Of a stretch of 64,000 bases of DNA, positions 1 through 9,054 are shown one piece after another. The notes beneath the pieces were generated by a model. It saw only the letters and a program-made list of their open reading frames with translations. It did not search any database and was not told the origin of the DNA. The stretch covers positions 30,385 to 94,384 of the forward strand of contig JAKCPI010031608.1 of assembly GCA_023213315.1 (NCBI GenBank). Direction: 5' to 3'. Both the position numbers and the translations under genes were made by a program. The stretch's first letter is position 1. Each line of letters opens with the position of its first letter. Source of the DNA: Euborellia annulipes (lineage: Eukaryota; Arthropoda; Insecta; Dermaptera; Anisolabididae).

Positions 1-164
1 TTGTTTTTTTTTATCTAAATTTTCCCTTTTTTACTTGAGCCCTGGGGGCCCCGGGGCCTCTGAAAGGGAAATTTTCATTACATTTTTTTTTTATAATTAC
101 ATGGTGGCCTATTGCGGCTCAGGGCCTGGGGCGGACCGCCCCCCCCCCCCTCGGTACGCCACTG
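1..164. mobile_element. hAT-like MITE, right end only
   Basis: The segment ends in CGGTACGCCACTG, whose reverse complement CAGTGGCGTACCG is a typical hAT-type terminal inverted repeat. A C-run precedes it at about 139-150, as in the better preserved MITEs of this window. The left end is outside the window, so no target duplication can be checked. Confidence 0.4.
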
Positions 165-403
165 ATTAAAGACAATCTATATATATAATTCACTAATGTC
201 CGTCTGTCTGTCAGTCTGTCTGTCTTGTCTGTCTGTCTGTCACGCTCTATTTAGGCAACTTCCCGTTGGAATTTTGAAATGAAATTTTTTATGCATAAAG
301 AGGAGCTTCTCGGGATTACAGGAAAATTATTTTCATCCCGAAATTCTTATAACTTTTTGAGTTATTAATTTTTAAATTTACGATTTCTCCCATAGGAAAT
401 GTA

Positions 404-573
404 TGGGTCGTTTTGATAACTTACATACCCCAACATTAAAATAGCCTCCCTATGGGGAAATACATGGTGTTTGTCCTTCAGCTATTTTAATGCTGAAGGA
501 CAAACACCATGTATTTCCCCATAGGGAGGCTATTTTAATGTTGGGGTAGGTAAGTTATCAAAACGACCCATAG
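404..573. repeat. Near-perfect 170-bp palindrome inside the Helitron
   Basis: The arms start TGGGTCGTTTTGATAACTTA and end in the exact reverse complement, meeting around a short centre at about 481-497. The sequence on both sides rejoins into the Helitron body seen at 8141-8170 and 62750-62775 (GGAAATGTA / TAGAGA), so this is a later insertion. With ends at TGGG/CCCA there is no clear target duplication; a TA duplication is possible. It would form a strong hairpin. Confidence 0.7.
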
Positions 574-694
574 AGAAATAATTAAGTATTCTTTTCATTT
601 GTGTATTCCATGAATGTAAACAAATCCTCAAGCAGGCACTGGTTTGGAATAGTAGTAATAGTAATTTTCTTTTCACAATTAAGAAGAAAAGGCG

Positions 695-947
695 CCCAAG
701 GGGCTTGGAGTAGTTGGTAGCGTGCCTACCTTCTATACCGAACGTCTCGGGTTCGGACCCCAGGCAGTCCGATAATTTTATTTAAGGCATTTGGATACCA
801 AATGACTTAAATAAAAATGCCTGGACCCCACAATTGATATATTAAACATACTGATTATCGTAAAAAGTCTTAAATGGCCTCAGTTGCCGAAAAGACTGTG
901 TGAATGTGTGTGTGAATGTGAGTGTGAATGAGAAAAAAGTGTGAATG

Positions 948-969
<22 letters not shown>
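695..969 (+). mobile_element. tRNA-derived SINE (family 1), full length
   Basis: A tRNA-like head carries an A-box-like TAGTTGGTAGCGTG at 711-724 and a B-box-like GGGTTCGGACCCC at 749-761. A tRNA-unrelated body and (TG)n-rich tail follow, ending in a long A-run. The insert is flanked by a 14-bp direct repeat AAGAAGAAAAGGCG at 681-694 and 970-983, as expected of LINE-mediated retroposition. It sits inside the Helitron. A second complete copy lies on the minus strand at 41516-41761, with truncated copies at 1297-1440 and 11181-11289. Confidence 0.85.
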
Positions 970-977
<8 letters not shown>

Positions 978-980
<3 letters not shown>

Positions 981-1295
981 GCGAGGGTCCGCCGCAGGCA
1001 GGCCCGAGCCAGATGATGGGGGTCCAGGGGGGCGAGCCCCCCTTGCTAGACGTGAACCTTCTCATAATCAAGAAAAGGCGAGGGTCCGCCGTAGGCGGGC
1101 CCGAGCCAGCTGGAAGGGGGTCCAGGGGGCAAAGCCCCCCTGTCTAGATGCAAAGGCGGGCGCCACGGTTCTCATAGTTAAAAAAAAAGACGAGAGTCCG
1201 CCGCAGGCGGGCCCAAGCCAGCTGGAGGGGGGTCCAGGGGGGCGAAGCCCCCGGCTAGGCGCGATGCCCGCCGAAGGCGCGCGTCGCGGCTAGTT
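978..1295 (+). repeat. Tandem GC-rich Helitron 3' modules
   Basis: Three direct copies of a 97-112 bp module begin AAGGCGAGGGTCCGCC (about 978, 1075, 1187). Each holds GCAGGCGGGC-type and GGTCCAGGGGG...CCCCC hairpins. The last ends at CTAG|T (1290-1294). A fourth module head is at 1463. GC content is far above the rest of the window. An open frame of 121 codons crosses this segment but is a by-product of the GC-rich repeats. Confidence 0.7.
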
Positions 1296-1296
1296 G

Positions 1297-1440
1297 GATA
1301 CTAATTGCCTTAAATATGTAATTGTAAATATGTATATTAATCAATAACGGATATCGCAAAAGTCTTATATGGCCTGTTGCCGAAAAGATTCTGTGAATAT
1401 GTGTGTGTGAGTGTGAGTGTGAATGTTTAAAAAAAAAAAA
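1297..1440 (+). mobile_element. SINE family 1, 3' fragment
   Basis: It matches the 3' half of the SINE at 695-969 (GGATAC...CTTAAAT, GTTGCCGAAAAGA, TGTGTGTGAGTGTGAGTG) and ends in an A-run. The tRNA-like head is missing. It lies directly after the internal Helitron terminus at 1293 and is followed by another Helitron 3' module. Confidence 0.6.
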
Positions 1441-1502
1441 TAATTTTCTTTTCATAATTAAGAAAAGGCGAGGATCCGCCGCAGGCGGGCGGCGCGACTA
1501 GT

Positions 1503-1689
1503 CATTTTATATTAATTTTAATAATATTTATATTAACAAAAAATACATATATAGGCCTATATAAACCCTTCTTCTTTTGTCACACGTTCACAAAGTAGTT
1601 AACCGTCAAGTTTTTTAAAAAGGTCAAGAAAAATGAATTTTTTTTTTTTTTTTTTTTTTTTTGGGGGGGGTTGGTTGTTACAATTTGCG
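1503..1689. other. AT-rich spacer with poly-T
   Basis: No gene or recognised element was seen. It holds a T-run at 1639-1662 followed by a G-run. An 'attttatattaattttaataatattta' type stretch at about 1504 recurs at about 3740. Confidence 0.5.
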
Positions 1690-1970
1690 AATTACGCCAA
1701 CTGATTCTCGTTAGGCGCAATTGCCTGACTGTAGAGCGAGAGGGGGGTTAGTAAAAGGAAAGGGTTAAAGTAGGAGAGGAGAGGGTAAGCAAGGAGGCAG
1801 GCAGCAGCGGTGGTGGTGATGTTCCACCACCCTTGTATTTGCACATGCGCATGCGCGAAGAAGGCGCCACCAAGCAACGGCACCCCCAGGTCCAAATAGT
1901 CTCTAGCCAGGGCCTGCCCGGGCAGTCTGCTCTCTCTTTCCCGCTCTCTCTCTCTAACACGTCATTTACA
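1690..1970. promoter_or_regulatory. GC-richer unique segment with NRF-1-like palindrome
   Basis: This stretch stands out in base composition and shows no match to other repeats in the window. It contains TGCGCATGCGCG at 1846-1857, an exact match to the NRF-1 (Drosophila Ewg) consensus YGCGCAYGCGCR, and a CT-rich tract downstream (1930-1960). This combination is common at animal core promoters, but no transcript start or first exon can be identified here, so promoter activity is an inference. The open frames across it (about 80 codons) have no recognisable domain. Confidence 0.3.
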
Positions 1971-2269
1971 TACATACCGGTGTGTGTGTGTCTGTACATT
2001 TATGTATATGTATGTGTATGTTGTGTGTCTCATTTTATTAAAAATGTCTGTGTGATTCCACACTTTCCAAGACATTGAGTAATCAAACATTAACTAAATA
2101 AACAATTGTGTTTTTTTTTTTATTTTTTTTTTTTTACTTGAGTGTGTCAGGAACTTTAGAAGGACAGACATGTGTTTATAGACAATTTAGAGACATTAAT
2201 CTGATTTAAGCTGATTTGTGGAAATTTTTCTTCGTTAATCAGGTAAAAAAGCTAAATATTTATATTGTT
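1971..2269. other. AT-rich spacer, no gene seen
   Basis: It holds short (GT)n and (GTAT)n stretches at 1980-2025 and T-runs at 2109-2135. No recognised element. Confidence 0.5.
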
Positions 2270-2695
2270 TTTAATTTATTTCTATTTGTGGGATTTTAAT
2301 TAATTCCATTTGTAATAAAAATTAAATTTCTTGATTAATTATTTATTTTTTGAAATTTATTGCTAATTATTTATTTTTCAATGTCTTTTGTATTATCCGT
2401 CAAAAAAATATTTAAAACAAATTTTTATCTTTTTTAATTATTTATTTTGTGGGATTTAATGCCAATTACTATCCGTCAAAAAAACATTTAAAATTATTAT
2501 TATTATTTTTTAATTATTTATTTTTGCGGGATTTAATGCTAATTATTTATTTACTATCTGTCAAAAAACATTTTAAATTAATTTTTTTTTTTTTTAAATT
2601 ATTTATTATGTGGGATTTAAAGCCAATTATTTATTTATTATTAGGCATTTTGTACTATCCATCAAAAAATTATTTTTACTATTATTATATGACTT
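2270..2695. repeat. Degenerate tandem repeat, 75-100 bp unit
   Basis: About four imperfect units share GGGATTTAATGC, AATTATTTATTT and ACTATCCGTCAAAAAA-like cores (the CCGTCAAAA element at about 2396, 2468, 2558, 2660). Dispersed copies of the same core are at 3170-3210 and 4050-4095. Unit boundaries are blurred by A/T slippage. Confidence 0.5.
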
Positions 2696-2729
2696 TGACT
2701 GGGCGCTGAGTGTAATTAATATACCTGAT

Positions 2730-2974
2730 CATGGGCGTCCGCAGGGGGGCAACCAGGCACTTGCCCCCCTGGAAAATTAAAATGATACAAAAAAATGTAT
2801 AAAACAAAAAAAAATACAAAAAACCTTTCACAGGATACATCCACCTTGACGCGGTGAGAAAGCTTTAAATACTAAGAGATGTATAACATTATTAATATCA
2901 AAATACGTTTTTTTTAACTTATCTGGAAGTGACTTGCCCCCGCCCCCCTGCAAAAAATCCTGCGGACGCCCTTG
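2730..2974. mobile_element. hAT-type MITE with perfect 8-bp target duplication
   Basis: The terminal inverted repeats are CATGGGCGTCCGCAGG on the left and CCTGCGGACGCCCTTG on the right. The flanks are TACCTGAT at 2722-2729 and 2975-2982, an exact 8-bp target duplication as made by hAT transposases. The 245-bp interior is non-coding, with G-run and C-run subterminal stretches. Confidence 0.9.
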
Positions 2975-3043
2975 TACCTGATAATAGAACGTTATTTAGT
3001 TTTATAAAATGTTTATCAAAGAACTTAAGAGCGTTTCGATTGA

Positions 3044-3100
3044 CTGAACCTTAGCTATGGAAATGGTCGAATAGTCGACCGAAACGTCACTGTGGGTTCA
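3044..3100 (+). ncRNA. Hammerhead-like motif, degenerate core
   Basis: A 6-bp stem II (GGTCGA 3065-3070 with TCGACC 3075-3080) is followed directly by GAAAC-GTC (3081-3088), the 3' core and two-base-pair stem III plus cleavage site of small Penelope-type hammerheads. The outer stem GAACC 3046-3050 pairs with GGTTC 3095-3099. The 5' core, normally CTGANGA, reads CTATGGAAAT, so activity is doubtful. AATAAA follows at about 3107. Confidence 0.4.
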
Positions 3101-3119
3101 AATGCAATAAAGAAATAAT

Positions 3120-3445
3120 CATAGCGTTTTATTTATCCTGTTAATTTATTTATTTTGTGGGATTATTTATTTTTCAAGGTCTTTTGTACTATCCGTTCAA
3201 AAAACATTGCAACCAAATTTCTTCTTCATGAAATAAAATCAAAATATAGTAATTAAGTTGTTTTAAAGTGTATGAATAGAGTGTATTTTTCGGCTAGTCT
3301 CTTTAACCAATCAACCAGTCCAGTGTATAAATAAATACAATTTATCGAAGCACTTAAAAAAAACATTATTATAAAATATACTTTATATAAGAAAAATAGC
3401 AAAAATATAAACAACTCCCAACCGTAGGCTCTAGTTGAAACATTA
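3120..3445 (+). repeat. Direct repeat, copy 1 (partner 3960-4345)
   Basis: Shares order and sequence with 3960-4345: TTTTCAAGGTCTTTTGTACT, then CTTCATxxAxTAAAA, TTAAAGTGTxTGAAT, CGxCTAGT and AAATACAATTTATC blocks. Neither has a coding frame. Probably two copies of one diverged dispersed repeat. Confidence 0.55.
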
Positions 3446-3476
3446 TTTTTTCAAATCAATAAAATTAATCTGATAT

Positions 3477-3730
3477 TAAAAAAAAAAAAAAAAAAAAAAC
3501 ACTAGGTTATTCAGTTAGACTGTATTTTTTCTCAGGCTTGATGAAGGCTATTAGGAATGACCGAAACTCTATTTTGCATATCAGTCGTTATCAACAACTA
3601 AAAGCAATTAATTATTGAATTACTTGCTCGTAGAACTGCAAAATTGGAGTAAACCTTCAAAATTCATTTATTTTACTTCAAAATAAAAAAATAAAAAATC
3701 TTGAAACACATAACCTAGTGTTTTTTTTTT
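3477..3730. repeat. Inverted-end element with hammerhead-like segment
   Basis: The ends AACACTAGGTTA (about 3498) and TAACCTAGTGTT (about 3710) are inverted and bounded by A- and T-runs. Inside, 3531-3568 reads CTCAGGCTTGATGAAGGC...GACCGAAACTC, resembling a decayed hammerhead (TGATGA ... CGAAAC). The same AACACTAGGTTA end occurs at about 42408, also next to a hammerhead-like motif. Confidence 0.45.
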
Positions 3731-3837
3731 TCAATATTATTTTATATTAATTTTAATGATATTTAATTATATAACACTTTACAAAAAATACAATTACTAA
3801 ATGCATATATCTCGAAATATACGTTTTGATAAAAGGC

Positions 3838-3905
3838 CGGAGATCCTGGGTTCAATTCCTGTGGCGTTCGGCCCACCAATATGACTAGTCAATTCTAATT
3901 TATCT
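3838..3905 (+). mobile_element. tRNA-derived SINE (family 2) fragment
   Basis: Contains a B-box-like GGGTTCAATTCC followed by GGCCCACCAA and an A-rich tail with AATAAATAAATAAATT. A similar 3' tRNA-like half is at 10885-10945 (GGGTATGATTCCC, GATCCACCGACAAATAAA). The 5' part is missing, so it is not a functional tRNA gene. Confidence 0.5.
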
Positions 3906-3959
3906 GAGAATAAATAAATAAATTAAAAAAAAAAATATTAAATAGATTTTAATCATTTC

Positions 3960-4345
3960 AATTAGAATTTATTTCTATTTACGAGATTTATATTTAAAAT
4001 TAATTTTTTTTTTTTTAATTATATATTTTATGTAATTTAATAACAATTATTTATTTTTCAAGGTCTTTTGTACTATCCGTCAAAAAAACATTGAAAAGGA
4101 AAGATTTTCCTCTTCATTCAGTAAAAGAAAATAAAGTTGTCTTAAAGTGTCTGAATGAAGTGTCTTTTTTTCGACTAGTAGCCGAATGGCTACAATCAGC
4201 CAGTCTAATTTATAAATACAATTTATCAATATACTTAAAAAAAATAAATAAATATAAAATTTACCATATATAATAAAGAAGAGAAAGTAAAAATTGCTAA
4301 AATATAAACAATAAATTAAAACTCACTACCCTATTGGATACAATA
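3960..4345 (+). repeat. Direct repeat, copy 2 (partner 3120-3445)
   Basis: Diverged copy of 3120-3445 with small insertions. It ends immediately before the family A hairpin. A short open frame over 4091-4273 has no recognisable domain and lies within the repeat. Confidence 0.55.
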
Positions 4346-4946
4346 AAAATCTGGTGTGACTGGCGCACAGCACACAACTTTCTCTCACCTTCGGTAATCG
4401 AAAGTTGTGTACTGTGCTTGTCTCACCAGATTTTTGTGTCGACTTGTATTTAGTTTCCGATAGTAGGGTACAATTGAATTCAAGATGGAAAATTTATAAA
4501 TATGGGAAAATATTTATATTTTGTTATCATGGCAACCATTTCTCCTATCTTTTCTATGGAGTACAAGAGTAAAGTGGTCTTCAGAAGATTTCAATGGCAA
4601 CATAAGAATATACATTTTAAAGAGCATCTAAAAACTAATTCATTTTTGAATTTAAAAAAAATCGTTGGAGCGAATTTTGAGAAAATCGAAAAAAACTGAA
4701 AAAATGAATCAGTAAAGTACTAGTACTTTTTGGTCGATTTTGTTCAAAAAATTCGTGTCACGTCCCATGGGGGTGTCTAACTTAAATATAAAATTTCAAC
4801 CTCCTGGCTCTTTTCGTTCTTGAGATATTTAGTTGACAGACAGACCATGTCGCGAAAACCACTTTTTTGGATTCAGGGGACCTCAAAACGTGAAGATCCA
4901 TCAAAATCTCGACATCGAATTTTTGACATGAATCCAATACTTTTTT

Positions 4947-5013
<67 letters not shown>

Positions 5014-5042
5014 CATATATACATAGGTAAGAGAAAGTAAAA
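4346..5042 (-). mobile_element. Family A dispersed element, near full length
   Basis: Read on the minus strand it begins TACTTTCTCTTACC, passes (TA)n and (GA)n, then conserved blocks (AAAATTCGATGTCGAGATTT, GTACTAGTACTTTACTGA, TTGCCATGATAACAAAATA) and ends in an 87-bp hairpin (4346-4432) with arms CTGGTGTGACTGGCGCACAG and its complement. The hairpin loop repeats the CTTTCTC of the element start. No long open frame. Other copies: 11036-11490, 15010-15405, 29085-29665, 33167-33675, 47462-47865, 48235-48805, 59795-60280, 62315-62535. I cannot assign a superfamily: there is no clear target duplication or coding region. Confidence 0.7.
4948..5012. repeat. (TC)n followed by (TA)n microsatellite
   Basis: A TC-dinucleotide run (about 4948-4971) passes straight into a TA run (about 4972-5011), inside the family A copy. 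The open frames read through it on both strands are artefacts of the microsatellite. Confidence 0.9.
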
Positions 5043-5596
5043 AATACTATTAATTATAGCATTTGAAACAATATTCCGTGCTTAACTCAATTTTTAATTT
5101 TTTTTTTGGCGCTTGACACATTAATGCATAACAGGATCCAATTAATACACATGCTATCTAGGGACGTTCCGCATGCTTGTTTCTCGAGGCCACCCCAACC
5201 GAGATTTGCTTAATAGCAACGCTTCGCTCTTGCCAAATAATTCGGTCCCTTCAGAGGATTAGAAATTATATCTTTTTTCGATAAGTGGTTCCAAAAGAAA
5301 GAACATTTTGAATTTCCGATTGGTTAAATTAATTCTGAATAAATCCTATATAAAATAAATATCCTCAACTCTTTAGCTATTTTATTTTATTAATTTCAAA
5401 GAGGGAGAGAACAAAAAAAAAATGTAATGGAATTTTCTACTCCAATAATCAGGCCTCAATACTTTTTTTTTTATTTATTTATGGTATAAAAAAAGAACTC
5501 TCCATCCTTGAGGAGAAAATTAAAAATAAATATTTACCTAAAATAAAAAATTACTCATTTATTTTCTCCTGCTAGAATAGGCCTGAGGGTTTTAAA

Positions 5597-5657
5597 AAAA
5601 TTTGGTGTGAAAATCACAGCACACAACTTTCTCTTACCTTCGGATTTTTTGTCTCGA
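5597..5657. repeat. Family A hairpin, half copy
   Basis: Contains TTGGTGTGA, CACAGCACACAACTTTCTCT and TACCTTCGG, then TTTTTTGTCTCGACATATA, so one arm and the outer flank of the hairpin remain. The second arm is lost. Confidence 0.6.
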
Positions 5658-5663
5658 CATATA

Positions 5664-6469
5664 GTATGGGAGACCGGGACAGGTTGGCCCAGTCGCGATA
5701 TTTCGCAGAATAATTGTTTTTCGCTCATCTATCAGCAGGTCGCGTTACAAGCCGTGTGACGTCAAAGGGCGTGACGCTATAAGCCATGACGTCACAAGCT
5801 GTGAAGACAAAAATATGAAAGTTGAAATTTAATATATATGACGAATTATAAAAAAATAATTGTGAGATTTAATTATTCAATTTATAAATATAATTTTTAA
5901 AATAATTTAAAATTATTCAAATCTTCAATTCCTAAATAAATATTGTTCTCAGTTTTTAATATGCCTCTATTGATTTCCCATTTTCCAATTATTAAGTTAA
6001 GATTAAAAACGCGATTTTAATACCCTTAATTGAATAATTTTCTGAAAATTTTCAGTTAAAGGCCTACGATCCCGAAAAAAAAGTTTCACTTGCATCGTGG
6101 TTTCATAAAACCATACATTTCTTTTTTTTGCAGCTTGAAGTAAATTTTTACTAGTTGCATAAAATTGTTTTATCTACTTCGAGAGTTTTATAGGTTGGAG
6201 AATAAGGATTATATCTCCATGGAATATTAATTTAAAACCTCAACGGGATAAAAATTATTTCAAATATGATGGGGCAGGTTGGCCCAGAGGAGACGGGGCA
6301 AGTTGGCTCACTCGGAATATTTTAGAAATAATAAATAACCTTACCTTTGGAGACTTTTACGTTGACTTTATGGTAGCTTAAGGTTCCATCAACATTTTAA
6401 AATAAAAAAGTAAACGAAAATGATTAAATTAAAAATTTTAGAGAAAATTAGTGGGTCAACCTGCCCCTA
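5664..6469 (+). mobile_element. Element with GGGACAGGTTGGCCCA-type ends, interrupted
   Basis: The left end carries GGGACAGGTTGGCCCAG (about 5677). The right end carries the inverse GTGGGTCAACCTGCCCC (about 6453-6469). Two more direct copies occur inside (GGGGCAGGTTGGCCCA at about 6271 and GGGGCAAGTTGGCTCA at about 6295). Termini repeated internally in this way are also seen in the MITE at 37999-38964. A family D copy sits inside at 5716-6118. No coding frame. No target duplication was resolved. Confidence 0.45.
5716..6118 (+). mobile_element. Family D element, copy 1
   Basis: Conserved order: TTTTTCGCTC, a 15-bp TGACG minisatellite (about 5745-5806, four units), AATAGG-like segment, AATATATATGACGAATTATA, CAGTTTTTAATATG, GCGATTTTAATACCCTTAAT, then the terminal hairpin GTGGTTTCATAAAACCA. 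The left terminal AAACTTTTATTTGATC part is missing here. Eight copies are in the window. Confidence 0.75.
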
Positions 6470-6537
6470 AAAATTAATACACCCTTTTAAGCATGTGGTA
6501 AATGCGGCATATGGGTGTGGAGGTCAAATTCTGAAGA

Positions 6538-7139
6538 TACACTGTTAAAAAAAATATGAATTTTCAATCATTTTTCATATACTTTCGTGGTTTAATTTTA
6601 ATATACCCAGGATATGAAATAAAATTAATATAAAAGTTTATGAACATATTATCAACTTTTAAACTTATCTTTTTCTTTGTGTGCCGCCAAATTTTGAAAT
6701 CGTTAAAAGTGTACCGCGACAAGTTGAGAATCTCTGGTCTAAACGTTCTCAAATAACTCGACTACCTCAAGGAATTTTTATTAATATTTTTTTATAATTA
6801 TTTTAAGGAAACTTGAAATTATTCTTTTAAAATTTATTTCACAAATCTAAATTTATTAAATTCTGGTTTGAAATTCCCGCTCTAAGCTATTTAAATATTT
6901 ATGAAGTATATTAAAATCATACTAATTAAATAAGGAATTCAACTAAATAGCTATAAAAATTCAAATTAAAATTAACAATTTTTACCAAAATAATTAATTT
7001 TAAAATATATACAAGAAATTTGTTAGGTTGGCAACAAATTGAACTTTCTCATATATATTCATAAACAGTTTATGAAACAGAGTTCCTATACTTGTATAGG
7101 AAGTTTTCTGGAAGTTTTTTAACACTGTAGGAAGGGGAA
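6538..7139. mobile_element. Putative TIR element, TACACTGTTAAAAA ends
   Basis: The left end TACACTGTTAAAAAAA and right end TTTTTTAACACTGTA are inverted with one mismatch. The ends begin with TA, compatible with TA-targeting elements, but a true duplication cannot be separated from the repeat. The interior is AT-rich. An open frame of 62 codons at 6564-6752 has no recognisable domain. Confidence 0.4.
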
Positions 7140-7645
7140 GGTGGAATCGATGCCCACCGTTAGCGGATTGGGCTGTTAGTTTTATTAATAAGCGAATTTG
7201 CTTATATTTATTTTCAATTCATTAAATAATTTTTTTTTTTTTTAATTCTTTAATCTCCATATCTCGAGTAAATATTAAAAACAAAAAAATAAAAAAAAAT
7301 TCTTCAAACGAAATGAATTCTTAAAGAAAATTTTTAATGAGTTTTTCTTTTTTTATTTTTTTGCGCAACGTATCTAATTTCGTTAGATTCATTAATTAAA
7401 AAAAAAAAAAAAATTAGTTAGCACCCACGCGCGCGCTCTCTGTTTAAATAATTTCTTCCAGATGACTCGGAAACTTATAACGATTTTTCATTTATTATCA
7501 TTAAAAAAAAATATATATATATAAAGAGAGAGGGTTGTGTGTAGTAAAGTCTAATTGTGACTAAAATAAATGCCCTTTGAATATTAACATTCATAAATAT
7601 GAATTAAATATCGCAAATTTTATTTATTTAAAAAAAATAAATAAA
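7140..7645. other. AT-rich spacer, no gene seen
   Basis: Holds T-runs (7230-7241), A-runs (7396-7412), a short CGCG stretch (7429-7436) and a (TA)n-GAGAGAG piece at 7510-7534. No recognised element. Confidence 0.5.
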
Positions 7646-8052
7646 AAATCATTGTGTGGTTTTATGAAACCACGATGCAAGTGAAACTTTTTTTTCTGAT
7701 CGTAGGCGTTTAATGGAAAATTTTCATAAAATTATTCAATTAAGGATATTAAAATCGCGTTTTTAATCTTAACTTAATAATTGGAAAATGGGAAATCAAT
7801 AGACGCATGTTAAATACTGAGAACAATATTTATATAGAATTTGAATCATTTTAAATTATTTTAAAAATTATATTTTATCAATTCAAAAATTGAATAATTA
7901 AATCTCACAATTATTTTTTTATAATTTGTCATATATATTAAATTTCAACTTTTCTATTTTTGTCGTCACAGCTTGTGACGTCATGACTTGTAACGCGACT
8001 TGCTGTTAGAAGAGCGAAAAAATTTGAGGCCATCAAATAAAAGTTCCATTTT
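7646..8052 (-). mobile_element. Family D element, copy 2
   Basis: Minus-strand copy with terminal hairpin TGTGGTTTTATGAAACCACG at 7656-7675. Its 15-bp minisatellite has only about two units (7965-7998), against four in copies 1, 5 and 8. The other end reads GGAACTTTTATTTGATGGCC on the minus strand and abuts a Helitron 5' part. Confidence 0.8.
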
Positions 8053-8407
8053 AAAAATTATTACTATTCCAATCCAGTGCCTGCTTGAGAATTTGTTTAC
8101 ATTCATAGAATACACAAATGCAATGAATACATAAATATTTTTCTATATATTTCCTATGGGAGAAATCGTAACTTTAGGAATTAATAACTCAAAAAATTAT
8201 AGGAATTTCGGGATGAAAATAATTTTCCTGTAATCCCTATAGAAGGTATATAGAAGTCCCTATAGAAGTACCTTCTATAGAAGGTACTCTTTAAGCATAT
8301 AAAATTACATTTCAAAATTCCAACGGGAAGTTGCCTAAATGGAGCGTGACAGACAGACGGACAGACAGACATATGGAGATTAGCGAATTATATATACAGT
8401 ATATAGA
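8053..8407 (-). mobile_element. Helitron 5' part, 3' truncated
   Basis: Minus-strand copy of the first 350 bp of the Helitron at 176-1501: TCTATATACTGTATATAT start at 8407, (TCTG)n, CTCCATTTAGGCAACTTCCC, ATCCCGAAATTCCTATAA, ATGTAAACAAATTCTCAAGC. The GC-rich 3' end is absent; family D copy 2 lies where it should be. Local slippage copies of TATAGAAGGTA are at 8238-8290. Confidence 0.75.
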
Positions 8408-8412
8408 CACAT

Positions 8413-8461
<49 letters not shown>

Positions 8462-8475
8462 TTTATTTATTTATA
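8408..8475. repeat. (AT)n microsatellite
   Basis: Nearly uninterrupted AT dinucleotides with a few AAATA breaks, adjoining the Helitron 5' end. Confidence 0.9.
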
Positions 8476-8587
8476 TCCTTAAATGTGTTTACATTTATTG
8501 CAGACAAAGGCCAAAGTTGTGCAGTTATCCAATTATTTTCTAATACTGATATGGCCTGTACATGATTACAGTAGACATAGATAATAC

Positions 8588-8850
8588 CAAGGGCGGATCC
8601 AGAGGAGCTTCTCGGGAGGCGGGAGGTAAATCTGGTGTGACTGGTCGCACAGCACACAATTTTTTCTTAATTTCTGCAATTTAAAGGCGCATTCGTTCTG
8701 TACTTCTTTGCCAGAATATAAATACAAATAAAATTTTTAATTTTTAAAATTTTACATTCATAATAAATTTTTTTGAGAAAAAAAGTATTTTTTTTTTAAA
8801 TCTCGGGGGGGGGGGGTAATTACCCCCTTTCCCCCTTGTATCCGCCCTTG
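8588..8850. mobile_element. hAT-type MITE with family A hairpin arm inside
   Basis: Ends CAAGGGCGGATCC and GTATCCGCCCTTG are inverted repeats. They are flanked by GATAATAC at 8580-8587 and 8851-8858, an exact 8-bp hAT target duplication. The interior carries CTGGTGTGACTGGTCGCACA (about 8630), the arm of the family A hairpin, and a long G/C run. A relative in opposite orientation is at 21166-21438. Confidence 0.9.
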
Positions 8851-8858
8851 GATAATAC

Positions 8859-9054
8859 AGTATTATTATATGTATAGTTGGTTGGAGTTAAAGTTATGTT
8901 ATAAATTAATAAAGTTACTTCATTATAAATTATTACATTATATCATAGTATTATAACATTCAATTCAAGTAAGTATATTTGAGTTTATCTGCATACACGA
9001 CTCTATCTCGAATTAACTTAAATCAAACGACAATGTCCTCGAATAATACCTCAC
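8859..9054. other. AT-rich spacer, no gene seen
   Basis: Nothing recognised in this stretch between two hAT-like MITEs. Confidence 0.5.

Larger units (their letters stand above)
176..1501 (+). mobile_element. Non-autonomous Helitron, composite copy
   Basis: It starts A|TC at 176 (TCTATATATATAATTCAC), runs through a (TCTG)n stretch at 197-240, and ends in a GC-rich tail with CTAG at 1498-1501 followed by T. A|TC at the 5' end and CTRR|T at the 3' end, with a GC-rich hairpin just inside, is the Helitron signature. There is no RepHel coding sequence, so it is non-autonomous. It carries a palindrome (404-573), a SINE (695-969), repeated 3' modules (978-1295) and a 3' SINE fragment (1297-1440). 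An alternative 3' end, CTAG|T, lies at 1290-1293, so the body was extended or duplicated at its 3' side. Related 5' parts occur at 8053-8407, 55085-57303, 60631-60963 and 62579-62863. Confidence 0.75.

Noticed and set aside
928..1293. 121-codon open frame starting MRKKCECLKKKK
   Set aside because: It runs through a SINE poly-A tail and three GC-rich Helitron 3' modules. The frame is a consequence of repeated composition.
1833..2078. First exon of a gene downstream of the NRF-1-like site
   Set aside because: The 81-codon frame soon becomes a GT/TA repeat-encoded peptide, and no convincing splice donor was found.
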